Source: Rhodothermia bacterium (GTDB lineage: Bacteria > Bacteroidota > Rhodothermia > Rhodothermales > UBA2364). From it: a stretch of DNA of 64,000 bases. The notes beneath the pieces are model-generated. The model saw nothing but the letters and a program-made list of their open reading frames with translations. It made no database searches and was not told where the DNA came from. Location: contig JAFLBZ010000007.1 of NCBI GenBank assembly GCA_017303715.1, forward strand, positions 62,001 through 126,000, written 5' to 3'. Of this stretch, positions 1 to 8,427 are shown piece after piece. The translations under genes and the position numbers were made by a program. Numbering within the stretch: the stretch's first letter is position 1; each line of letters opens with the position of its first letter.

Positions 1-83
1 CTGCCAGTGGTCTGAAGAAAAACCTATTGCCCTATAAAAAAGCGCCGAGTTATGATCAACCTTGTCGCTTCATATTAAGTTTC

Positions 84-500
84 TCATTGCCCTTGTCTCA
101 CGGGAATCGGAACCTCTGAGGATTTTGGCAACACCTCACCTTTGACGGTAACAATTACCTCTTGTCCATCCGTGCTTACAATCTTGATGGCTTTTGAGAA
201 TTTCCCTAAACGCTGGGTATCATAACGCAATTTTATGATGCCGATATTGCCGGGAGAAATTGCGGCCTCTCCATACATTGGAACAAGACACCCACATGTG
301 CTGGTTACCTTTTGTAACACTAAGGGTGCATTCCCAACATTTTTAAACTCAATGGATCGGTATGGATTAGCGCCTTGCAAAATAGATCCATAGTCTAACA
401 CATTGCTTATCAAGACTAAGTTTGAACTTGGCTCATTTTGGGCTTGGAGTGCTGTTGTATTGCCGAATAATGCAATCACCATAAACAGAAATTTCCTCAT
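84..500 (-). CDS. Secreted DUF1573 domain protein
   Basis: A 138-residue protein with a clear N-terminal signal peptide (hydrophobic run after MRKF, likely cleavage after LQA). The rest is one DUF1573 domain: the pattern LDYGSILQG, then a 'FKNVGNAPLVL' strand, the diagnostic TSTCGCLVP motif, and a 'KIVSTDG' strand near the end. DUF1573 folds as an immunoglobulin-like (ASH/MSP-type) beta-sandwich and is abundant in secreted Bacteroidota proteins, but its biochemical role is not established. It stands alone on the minus strand; the next gene downstream lies beyond the window. The family call is secure, the function unknown. Confidence 0.85.
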   Translation of the reverse strand: MRKFLFMVIALFGNTTALQAQNEPSSNLVLISNVLDYGSILQGANPYRSIEFKNVGNAPLVLQKVTSTCGCLVPMYGEAAISPGNIGIIKLRYDTQRLGKFSKAIKIVSTDGQEVIVTVKGEVLPKSSEVPIPVRQGQ

Positions 501-804
501 AATGGTCTGGGGTTAATGTTTATTAAGGATTTTAAATTATTGTTATTAAAGGAGTTATCTCCATATTATTGGTCTATTTTCCCATCGGAAATCCATTGCT
601 AAGTACCATCCCATCTGGGTTTGTTTACACCTCTACGAGGAAGAACCACGACAAATGATCTATTCAAGGCATGTAATCTATAATGGCGGCATGATTGAAT
701 AATCTGGTATTTGGTATGCAGTGCCTATAATATAGCATACGATGTAAAAAACAAAGGCCGGACTACAGATAAATCGGCCTTTATTATACCTTCTGGTAAC
801 GCCA
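501..804. other. Intergenic region upstream of the DUF1573 gene
   Basis: No credible coding frame is visible in this 304-base stretch. It holds the pntB terminator at its right end and presumably the DUF1573 promoter, which I could not place with confidence. Confidence 0.6.
745..782 (-). terminator. Rho-independent terminator of the pnt operon
   Basis: Read on the minus strand, an 8-bp perfect stem AAAGGCCG / CGGCCTTT with a loop of 14 bases is followed by a T-rich run. It begins about 20 bases after the pntB stop codon, the expected place for the operon terminator. Confidence 0.85.
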
Positions 805-2226
805 TTAGACAGCTTTCACTTCGGTAATAAGCGCACTTAGCATAGCTTTTGCATCGCCAAAAAGCATGGCATTTTTCGGAGAGAAGAAGAGTTCGTTTTC
901 GATTCCTGCATATCCCGCCTTCATGGAGCGCTTCATGACAATGGTATTTTTGGCTTTATCCACATCTAAAATAGGCATCCCATAAATTGGGCTACTTGGG
1001 TCGTTTTTCGCAGCTGGATTCACCACATCGTTTGCCCCAACGATCAGCACCACATCCGTTTGTTCAAATTCGGGATTGATGTCGTCCATATCCACCAATA
1101 AATCATAGGAAACATTTGCTTCGGCCAAAAGCACGTTCATGTGTCCAGGCATCCGTCCAGCAACTGGATGAATGGCAAACTTCACTTCCACACCTTTTTC
1201 CTGAAGGAGATCGGACAGTTCGCGTACTTGGTGCTGCGCCTGCGAGACCGCCAAGCCATAGCCCGGAACCACGATTACCTTTTGGGCATAGCTCATCAGA
1301 ATGGCTGCATCATCTGCGGTAGTTTGCTTTACGGTTGCCTGCGAGAAGTCACGGCTACCCGTTGCAGCACTATCCCCTCCAAACCCCCCGAGCAGAACAT
1401 TCAGCCAAGAGCGGTTCATGGCATCACACATGACTTTGGTCAGGATGATCCCAGAGGCCCCCACCAGCGCACCCGCCACAATGAGCGCATCGTTCTTGAT
1501 CAAAAAGCCCGAAGCCGCACCCGCCAAACCAGAATAGGAGTTAAAAAGTGCGATTACAACAGGCATATCCGCACCACCAATCGGGATTACCAATAAAATT
1601 CCTAAGATGAACGCAAAAACATTGGCCATTATAGCTCCATACAAAACAGGTGTTTGATCAACCGTAAAGGTAGCCATGTTTTGGTACATAAACACCAACG
1701 AGCCAATCACTCCCAGAAACATAATCAACGTCAGAACACGAATCCCCGGAAACAGAATCGGATTTCCAGTCAGCTTTGTGCTTAACTTGCCCCATGCAAT
1801 AATACTGCCAGAGAAGGTCACCGTGCCGATTAGAATTGTTAGCACAACAATAAATGTATCCAAATCTGGAATTTGCTGTCCAAGAGCGGCGTAGCGTTCC
1901 ACCTCGGCAACGGCAACCAAGGAAGAGGCAACCCCACCAAAGGCATTGAGCATAGCCACCATTTCCGGCATTCCGGTCATTTTTACCGTTTTGGCAATAT
2001 AGACCCCAATTGCCGACCCAATGAGCAGGCCAACAAGCATTTCCATCGGATTCAGGATCTGTTGGTAGAACAAGGTCGCTACAATTGCAATCAACATGCC
2101 AATAGCAGAGAGTTGATTCCCTCCTCTTGCCGTAGCGGGGCTACTAAGTCGCTTTAGCCCCATGATAAACAGCGAGGCCGCAAGGAGATATGCAAGATTA
2201 ATGAGGGCCAGTTTTAAATCTGCCAT
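805..2226 (-). CDS. pntB: NAD(P) transhydrogenase subunit beta
   Basis: 473 residues, normal for PntB. The first 270 or so residues are a bundle of membrane helices (domain II, proton channel; e.g. the GGADMPVVIALFNSYSG segment). The last 160 are the soluble NADP(H)-binding domain III, with PGYGLAVSQAQ near residue 320 and VGANDVVNPAA further on. With PntAA and PntAB it couples hydride transfer between NADH and NADP+ to proton movement across the inner membrane, supplying NADPH. It is last in the operon, 45 bases after pntAB, and is followed by a strong terminator. Identification is secure. Confidence 0.97.
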   Translation of the reverse strand: MADLKLALINLAYLLAASLFIMGLKRLSSPATARGGNQLSAIGMLIAIVATLFYQQILNPMEMLVGLLIGSAIGVYIAKTVKMTGMPEMVAMLNAFGGVASSLVAVAEVERYAALGQQIPDLDTFIVVLTILIGTVTFSGSIIAWGKLSTKLTGNPILFPGIRVLTLIMFLGVIGSLVFMYQNMATFTVDQTPVLYGAIMANVFAFILGILLVIPIGGADMPVVIALFNSYSGLAGAASGFLIKNDALIVAGALVGASGIILTKVMCDAMNRSWLNVLLGGFGGDSAATGSRDFSQATVKQTTADDAAILMSYAQKVIVVPGYGLAVSQAQHQVRELSDLLQEKGVEVKFAIHPVAGRMPGHMNVLLAEANVSYDLLVDMDDINPEFEQTDVVLIVGANDVVNPAAKNDPSSPIYGMPILDVDKAKNTIVMKRSMKAGYAGIENELFFSPKNAMLFGDAKAMLSALITEVKAV

Positions 2227-2271
2227 ATATTTTATTTTTTCAATATTTTAAACAAAAAAAAGAAGAAACAT

Positions 2272-2574
2272 CTATGAATCTTCCTTTTTCTTAAACATCT
2301 CCAACATACGGTCGGTCACCATGTACCCACCAACCACATTGATCATGGCAAAGATTAGAGCAGCAAAACCAATCCATTTAGTAAGGGGGCTTTCAACCAT
2401 TCCTGTCGCAATCAATGCACCAATAACGGTAATACCAGAAACCGCATTTGCGCCCGACGTAAGTGGCGTATGTAACATGGTCGGTACTTTTCCGATGAGT
2501 TCTTTCCCTACAAATGAGGCCAAGGTAAACACCACAATTAGGGTGACAAGTCCGTTAAGTTCCATATTAATCAT
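2272..2574 (-). CDS. pntAB: NAD(P) transhydrogenase subunit alpha part 2
   Basis: A 100-residue membrane protein with three to four hydrophobic helices (e.g. TLIVVFTLASFVG, VSGITVIGALIATG, IGFAALIFAMINVVGGYM). It matches the short alpha-2 subunit found where the transhydrogenase alpha chain is split in two, as in the Rhodospirillum rubrum type. It supplies alpha-chain helices of membrane domain II. It lies between pntAA (15-base gap) and pntB (45-base gap), so the three are co-transcribed. Confidence 0.95.
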   Translation of the reverse strand: MINMELNGLVTLIVVFTLASFVGKELIGKVPTMLHTPLTSGANAVSGITVIGALIATGMVESPLTKWIGFAALIFAMINVVGGYMVTDRMLEMFKKKEDS

Positions 2575-2589
2575 CCGTTAAAGAGAGGT

Positions 2590-3711
2590 TCAGAGAATAC
2601 TTTTAACCCGTTCGTGTACCACTTCACCTTGGTGGGTTACACAACAGCCCTTAACAATTTCATCCTCAAAATCGAGGCGGAATGTACCCTCTTTAACCAA
2701 TTCGCCAATTCCGGCCAGAATGGTACGGGCATAGAGTTGGCTTGCATGGAAGGGCATTCCCGCTGGTAGGTTCATAGCACCAACAATAGTGACCTCGTGA
2801 CGTACTACGGTTTCTCCGGGAACGGTAAGGGCGCAATTCCCGCCATTAGGTGCTGCAATATCTATGATGACCGATCCAGGCGCCATTGCCTTTACGGCGT
2901 CTTCGGAGATTAGCAATGGCGCTTTCCTGCCCGGAATAAGTGCCGTAGAAATAACGACATCCATTTTAGCGATATGTGTAGCGAGGAGTTGTACCTGACG
3001 TTCTGCGCGGTCTGTGCTTAAGGCCGCAGCATAGCCACCAGATGCAGATGCATCGGAGGTATCTAAATCCAATTCAATAAATTTGGCACCAAGCGATTTT
3101 GCCTCCTCAGCGGCAGCGGCACGTACATCATATGCAGATGTTACCGCACCCAAGCGCCTTGCTGTGGCCAATGCTTGAAGTCCGGCTACACCAGCCCCCA
3201 AAACAAGCACACTTGCCGGCTTAATGGTTCCCGCAGCCGTGGTAAGGAGTGGAAAAAAGCGTGGAAAGATTTCCGCTGCCAACAACACGGCCTTGTACCC
3301 GGCAATAGAAGCCATTGCGGAAAGGGCGTCCATTTTTTGGGCTTTCGTGGAGCGAGGAACCAACTCCATAGCATAGGAGGTGATGCCTTTGTGTGCCAAT
3401 TGTCGAATGACATCGAGGTCGTCCAGCGGGCGAAGGAACGAAATCAGCCCTGCTCCTTGCTTCATTTTGGCCAATTCATCTGCAATTGGAGCAGCCACTT
3501 TGGTCACAAAATCTGCACCGAGGGCTTGTTCTGCACTTCCAAGCGTGGCTCCGGCGGCTTGATAGGCTTCATCGGAGAAGTAGCTTCGAGCACCTGCACC
3601 ATACTCAACGACAACTTCAAAACCTTGCTTCGTTAGTTTTGCGACCGTCTCTGGGGTTTGTGCAACCCGTGCTTCACCGAGAACGGTTTCTTTGGGGACA
3701 CCAATGACCAT
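2590..3711 (-). CDS. pntAA: NAD(P) transhydrogenase subunit alpha part 1
   Basis: 373 residues, the soluble NAD(H)-binding domain I of proton-translocating transhydrogenase. The N-terminus has the alanine dehydrogenase/transhydrogenase pattern (MVIGVPKET...EARVAQTP). The Rossmann motif VLVLGAGVAGLQALATARR lies at about 168-186, and FPLLTTAAGTIKPA just before it is typical of the family. It contacts PntB domain III to pass hydride. It is first in the operon. About 100 bases upstream is a set of alternating GAACA/TTGTTC half-sites that may be an operator. Confidence 0.96.
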   Translation of the reverse strand: MVIGVPKETVLGEARVAQTPETVAKLTKQGFEVVVEYGAGARSYFSDEAYQAAGATLGSAEQALGADFVTKVAAPIADELAKMKQGAGLISFLRPLDDLDVIRQLAHKGITSYAMELVPRSTKAQKMDALSAMASIAGYKAVLLAAEIFPRFFPLLTTAAGTIKPASVLVLGAGVAGLQALATARRLGAVTSAYDVRAAAAEEAKSLGAKFIELDLDTSDASASGGYAAALSTDRAERQVQLLATHIAKMDVVISTALIPGRKAPLLISEDAVKAMAPGSVIIDIAAPNGGNCALTVPGETVVRHEVTIVGAMNLPAGMPFHASQLYARTILAGIGELVKEGTFRLDFEDEIVKGCCVTHQGEVVHERVKSIL

Positions 3712-3813
3712 ATAATTATTCGGTAGGGATCAATAAATTACACTCATTAAGGTATTGCAAAACACAAAATCATGCAAGCCTTTTCACCCACAACAAACAA
3801 GGTCTTAACAAGA

Positions 3814-3840
3814 AGAACAATCTTTGTTCATGAGAACAAA
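3814..3840. promoter_or_regulatory. Alternating GAACAA/TTGTTC half-sites upstream of pntAA
   Basis: Three half-sites alternate in orientation: GAACAA, TTGTTC, GAACAA. The right pair forms a 7-bp perfect stem (TTTGTTC / GAACAAA, 4-base loop). The motif sits about 103 bases before the pntAA start and about 75 bases past the end of the Gfo/Idh gene. It is not followed by a T-run on either strand, so it is more like a protein-binding site than a terminator. The regulator is unknown. Confidence 0.3.
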
Positions 3841-3913
3841 AAAGAGGTCGTGTAAAAAGCCGTTCTAAAGGAGAAATTTGCTATAACACTTTTTACCTAA
3901 CCTCAGCGCACGT

Positions 3914-5065
3914 TTAAAGCGTCACCCAAGTCCGAGTTTTTCCAGATTCCACGGCACGATGGATGAAGCGCACGCCTCTTAGACCATCCTCCACCTTCGG
4001 GAAGTCCATATCTTTCGGATCTGGCTCGCGGCCTTCGAGCATTGCCCGAATACAGCGCCCAAACGAGCGGTAGAGGTTTGCGAATGCCTCGATAAATGCT
4101 TCTGGATGCCCTGATGGAATGCGGGTAAAATAGGCTGCATGTTCGCCGATATACCCATTTCCCCGTCGCAACAGCTCGGAGGGTCGGTTGGGGTATTTCA
4201 CCCATAGTTTATTCGGTTCTTCTTGATGCCATTCTAAGGCCGCCTCCGTACCATACACCCGAATACGCAGGTTATTTTCTTCACCAACGCTCACTTGCGA
4301 GGCATATAAAATCCCTTTTGCACCATTTTCGAACTGTACCAGCATATTGGCGTCATCCTCCAATAGGCGTCCTTCCACAAAAGTGGTCAAATCCGCCAAG
4401 AGCGAGACTATTTTTAGTCCAGTAATGTATTCCGCAAGGTTTTCTGCATGGGTTCCGATGTCTCCAATACAAGAGGAAATGCCCGCCTGCTTGGGATCCG
4501 TCCGCCATCCGGCCTGTTTGGAGCCAGTGGCTTCTACCAACGTTGCAAGCCATCCTTGCGGGTACTCTACAACCACTTTCCGTACTGCTCCCAGTTTACC
4601 TTCCCTCACCAAGTCGCGGGCTTGCTTCACCATCGGATAGCCCGTATAATTGTGCGTAAGCCCAAAAAGCAACTTTTTTGAAGACACTAACCGCACCAAT
4701 TCTTCAGCCTCTTCTTCGGTGTTTACCATAGGTTTATCACACATCACATGGAATTCAGCTTCCAAAAAAGTTTTGGCGATGTCATAATGGGTATGATTGG
4801 GCGTAACGATGGCAACAAAATCTATTCTTTCCCCAAGCGGCAAAGCAGCTTCTTTTTCCGCCATTTCTTGATACGAGCCATAGACACGAGACGGATGCAG
4901 GAACCATTCTTCTCCACGTTGCCGAGACTTTTCGGGGTTGGACGAGAATGCGCCAGCGACCAATTCTATCTCGCCATCCAACGCTGCTGCCATTTTATGG
5001 ACGTTTCCAATAAAGGCTCCCGGCCCACCGCCCACCATGCCATACCGAATTTTTCTGTTGGTCAT
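3914..5065 (-). CDS. Gfo/Idh/MocA family oxidoreductase
   Basis: 383 residues. The N-terminal Rossmann fold starts with YGMVGGGPGAFIG (residues 8-20) and contains the family's FVAIVTPNHTHYD and CDKPM motifs (the EKP-type lysine is in CDKPM). The C-terminal half is the mixed alpha/beta substrate domain, with GDIGTHAENL supplying the conserved histidine. Members oxidise or epimerise sugars and cyclitols with NAD(P). It lies 17 bases after an MFS transporter on the same strand, so a plausible unit is import plus oxidation of one sugar or inositol-like compound. The substrate cannot be told from sequence. Confidence 0.9.
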   Translation of the reverse strand: MTNRKIRYGMVGGGPGAFIGNVHKMAAALDGEIELVAGAFSSNPEKSRQRGEEWFLHPSRVYGSYQEMAEKEAALPLGERIDFVAIVTPNHTHYDIAKTFLEAEFHVMCDKPMVNTEEEAEELVRLVSSKKLLFGLTHNYTGYPMVKQARDLVREGKLGAVRKVVVEYPQGWLATLVEATGSKQAGWRTDPKQAGISSCIGDIGTHAENLAEYITGLKIVSLLADLTTFVEGRLLEDDANMLVQFENGAKGILYASQVSVGEENNLRIRVYGTEAALEWHQEEPNKLWVKYPNRPSELLRRGNGYIGEHAAYFTRIPSGHPEAFIEAFANLYRSFGRCIRAMLEGREPDPKDMDFPKVEDGLRGVRFIHRAVESGKTRTWVTL

Positions 5066-5082
5066 TTTTTTATCCTTGGTCT

Positions 5083-6723
5083 TTATGCTGTAGGCGTAAG
5101 TTTTTCCACTTTATAGCCTCCTCTTTGCCGGTCTTGCCAATACAAAAAGCCAAAGACAAGAATTAGCAGTGCCGTAAAGGGGACAATGGCTCGGAATGCC
5201 ATACGTCCTCCATAGTTATCGGCTGGATTTAGAACCGCTTTGGCCTTATTTGCGGCATCGCTTGTCCCGCCCTGCGCAATGACCTCACGCAAAGCTCCAG
5301 CCGTATCGCCCTCCGGCAATTTACCCGCGGCCTGATATGCTTTTTCAACGGCTTCTGCATCCGAAAGTGCCTTGCGGACTTCCTCTTTAATGGGGCCTTG
5401 TGCTTGATCTATCAGCGCCGGGAAAGTGGCCTTTGCCTCATTCACCACCGCAATCACCTCGGTTGGGGCAAGTTTTTCATGCAGGTATTTATCGGCGATA
5501 GCACCCATTTGCGGCGCGGTAAACAATCCGGTAACGGCCATCCCAACAGCGCCCATGAGTCCTAATCCAAATGCACCAGACTTGGGAACCCGTTCAGACA
5601 CAAAACCGAGCATGGTTGGCCAGAAGAAACATACCCCCAGTGCAAATACGGTAGCTGCCGGCAAAACCATGACGAGTGACTCCGCCGCACTCAGCCAATA
5701 TAAACCAATCACGGTTAGTACGGCAGAAATCAGCAGCGTCCCAGTGGGCGAAAAACGATGCACAAATGCACCGGCATTGTACCGTAAAATGGCCATAAGA
5801 CCATTAATCCATGCGAGAACCAAAATTCCGTGCATTCCACCAGACTCCAGCACCGCCGGAACCCAGCGCCCAGGCCCTAATTCCGAAGAAGCGGTTATGG
5901 CCATTGCCATCAGCATCACCAACATCAATACTTCCAACTTGCGTCCTGCCATCCAAGCCATAATCCCCATCACGATTGAAACCACCAACGAGCCAAGGAA
6001 CAACCAATTCACTACATCCGAGCCAACCTGCAAAACACCCATGTTATTCAACATCATGATAATCATACCGATCATCAATAAGCCGACACTGACCACTGGG
6101 GCTTGCAGGGTTTCCCGAAATGCTTGTGCAAGTGAGACGCCGGCTGCCGAGGCTTCGGTCTTCGGGAACGTTTCGCGGAACATCAAAAAGGCATAAATGA
6201 CGGTCGGAATCAAGATCAAGGCAATTTTCACTTGCCACGCCGTAATGCCGATTTGATCCAACAAGAACGACAAAACCCCGCCAATCACAATCCCGCCGGG
6301 GAACCATACGTGAAATTGGTTTAGCTTTACAGATTTGTTATCGGGATACAAGGCCACAACCAATGGGTTACAAGCGGCTTCCACTAAGCCATTTCCCATG
6401 GAGATCAGGAGCGCACCGGTATATAAGAGGCCAAAACCTCCGGCAAAAATCATGCTTAAAGCCCCCAGTAAATGGCCAACAAAGGCCAACTGAAGCAAAC
6501 GCTTCATCCCAAGGGTATCGCATAGTGGAGAGAAGATAAGTTGTGTGATGGCAAATCCGTACAGGTTTGCGCCACCAATCATCCCAATTTGTAGGTTAGA
6601 AAGCATAAATTGGGTTTTCAGAGGCCCCATGCTTGCACCAATAACGGCAAAGGATACGGACGTAGCTACCAGAGACAAGCAGGCGCCAAGGAAAAGACGC
6701 TGCTTATGGGTTTCGTTTTGCAT
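5083..6723 (-). CDS. MFS transporter, sugar type, with late hydrophilic insertion
   Basis: 546 residues, longer than the usual 400-450 for MFS. Typical helices start at residue 10 and the first cytoplasmic loop carries SPLCDTLGMKRLLQ, the MFS motif-A region. Between about 415 and 505, just before the last hydrophobic segment, is a charged, helix-prone insertion rich in Glu, Ala and Lys (EVRKALSDAEAVEKAY). It heads a two-gene unit with the Gfo/Idh dehydrogenase, suggesting uptake of that enzyme's substrate. The insertion is a domain I do not recognise. Confidence 0.85.
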   Translation of the reverse strand: MQNETHKQRLFLGACLSLVATSVSFAVIGASMGPLKTQFMLSNLQIGMIGGANLYGFAITQLIFSPLCDTLGMKRLLQLAFVGHLLGALSMIFAGGFGLLYTGALLISMGNGLVEAACNPLVVALYPDNKSVKLNQFHVWFPGGIVIGGVLSFLLDQIGITAWQVKIALILIPTVIYAFLMFRETFPKTEASAAGVSLAQAFRETLQAPVVSVGLLMIGMIIMMLNNMGVLQVGSDVVNWLFLGSLVVSIVMGIMAWMAGRKLEVLMLVMLMAMAITASSELGPGRWVPAVLESGGMHGILVLAWINGLMAILRYNAGAFVHRFSPTGTLLISAVLTVIGLYWLSAAESLVMVLPAATVFALGVCFFWPTMLGFVSERVPKSGAFGLGLMGAVGMAVTGLFTAPQMGAIADKYLHEKLAPTEVIAVVNEAKATFPALIDQAQGPIKEEVRKALSDAEAVEKAYQAAGKLPEGDTAGALREVIAQGGTSDAANKAKAVLNPADNYGGRMAFRAIVPFTALLILVFGFLYWQDRQRGGYKVEKLTPTA

Positions 6724-6874
6724 AGAAATATTGACTTAGGGGTTCAATGCTTTTGGGAATGTTTTTACGCAGGGTAAAAGCGTTTTCAAGGTACGACACC
6801 AAACCCAAAATTTCAAGAAGGAAATCGCATATAGTACAACACCCTCTAATTCTTATGACAGGTACTAAAAAAAA

Positions 6875-8281
6875 TCATTGCCCTTTCCCCAAGATGGCCG
6901 TCCGAATGGTTTGGAATAAGATAGAGATGTCCTGTTTTAGGCTCATGTTCTCAATATAGAAAAGGTCGTATTTTACCTTTTGGCGCACATCCTCTACGGT
7001 CTCGTCATACTTCCATTTTACCTGCGCCAATCCGGTAATGCCGGGTTTAACCCGGTGGCGTCGCCCGTAAAGCGGGATTTCTTGCGCCAATTTTTCCACA
7101 AAAAAGGGTCGTTCGGGTCGTGGTCCCACCAACGACATTTGCCCCATGAGGACATTCCAGAGTTGGGGTAATTCGTCGAGACGTAATTTTCGCAGCCACC
7201 GTCCAATGGGGGTATAACGTTCATCGAATGCACTTGCCCAAACGGGCCCGGTTTTGGCCTCGGCGTCTGCACGCATGGTTCGGAACTTGAGCATCGTAAA
7301 CTCTCGCCCATGTTGCCCAACCCTTTTTTGGCGATAGATGGCTGGGCCATGAGATGTAAGTTTGATGACAATGCCAATCAAAATTAGGAAAGGTATGAGT
7401 ACAACCAAACCCACCAACGAGACAAAAAAATCTATCAACCTCTTGGTGCTTTCTTCCCATGCCGCCATCGGTTCGGGATAGACCTCAATCAAAGGTAGTC
7501 CATACATGTGTTCTGTCCGTGCCATACCACCAATCACACTGTAAAAATCGGGAACCAATTTGAGGGTAACGGGCTGGCGGTCGCAAATTCTAAGCACATT
7601 ATTCAGCACCGTATGGTCTTGCGAGCTTAGGGCCAAAACCACATCTTGCACCTTTAGTCGAGCAATAATTTCCGGAAGTGCCGCGATTGGATCTGCCATA
7701 TGCCCCTGCAATGGTTCTTTCAACTGTAAAACGGCCTCACCTTGAGCACCCACCCGGATTTCTCCGACCAACTTAAAACCCGCTTGTGGATATTTCCCCA
7801 ATTCTTCAGTAAACTCCACCAACAACGAGTCTCGCCCCACCAATAGGGTATTATGCGTCCCATACCCACGCAAAAGGAGAATTTTTTGTACAGTTCTAAC
7901 GATCATGCGCCCCAGAATCACCAAGCCCACCATCGAAAACCAATAGACCATGATAGGCAACCGACCGCTTCGCGCATCAAATTGGTCAATGAAGATCACA
8001 AAGAACAAGACCAAAATCCCAAATGAGACCACCTTAAACACCGAAATAATTTCATCGAAGCGAGAAGCCGCAAATCGTGAACGGTACAACCCAGCAAAGG
8101 TAAATAACAGCAACCAAAACAGGGTAAAGACAATGGTTGGGGCCACAAGATCCGGCGGGCGTTGTACTGGCCGATCAACCAAACCCCACTCAAATCGCGC
8201 ATGATAATACAAAAACACCGCCCCCATGCAAGCGATGGTGTCTATGAATAGGACAAAGATTAATTCTGTTTTACGGCTCAC
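6875..8281 (-). CDS. Undecaprenyl-phosphate sugar phosphotransferase (WcaJ/WbaP type)
   Basis: 468 residues. The N-terminal half has about five membrane helices and a nucleotide-binding-like region (residues 140-270). The C-terminal 190 residues are a bacterial sugar transferase domain: a membrane helix after KRLIDF, then YRQKRVG, FTMLKFRTM, LRLDELPQLWNVL and SLVGPRPERP, ending with PGITGLAQV. It would transfer a sugar-1-phosphate from a nucleotide sugar to the lipid carrier, starting an exopolysaccharide or capsule repeat unit. It diverges from a Wzi-like gene, supporting a capsule role. No glycosyltransferases flank it here. Confidence 0.92.
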   Translation of the reverse strand: MSRKTELIFVLFIDTIACMGAVFLYYHARFEWGLVDRPVQRPPDLVAPTIVFTLFWLLLFTFAGLYRSRFAASRFDEIISVFKVVSFGILVLFFVIFIDQFDARSGRLPIMVYWFSMVGLVILGRMIVRTVQKILLLRGYGTHNTLLVGRDSLLVEFTEELGKYPQAGFKLVGEIRVGAQGEAVLQLKEPLQGHMADPIAALPEIIARLKVQDVVLALSSQDHTVLNNVLRICDRQPVTLKLVPDFYSVIGGMARTEHMYGLPLIEVYPEPMAAWEESTKRLIDFFVSLVGLVVLIPFLILIGIVIKLTSHGPAIYRQKRVGQHGREFTMLKFRTMRADAEAKTGPVWASAFDERYTPIGRWLRKLRLDELPQLWNVLMGQMSLVGPRPERPFFVEKLAQEIPLYGRRHRVKPGITGLAQVKWKYDETVEDVRQKVKYDLFYIENMSLKQDISILFQTIRTAILGKGQ

Positions 8282-8427
8282 AATCTGCTAAACATGCAAA
8301 ATAATGGGGGAAAAACAACAAGTACGGATCGGAAACCCGTATCTTTTCACCAAATGATTGGACTTGTATTTTCCGGCATTAACTAACAAAAAAACAACGT
8401 AAACACAACGAACCACACCGATTCTAC

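Noticed and set aside
5426-6196. Plus-strand open frame of 256 codons
   Set aside because: Antisense shadow of the MFS transporter; the translation is Thr/Pro/Ile-rich and without family likeness.
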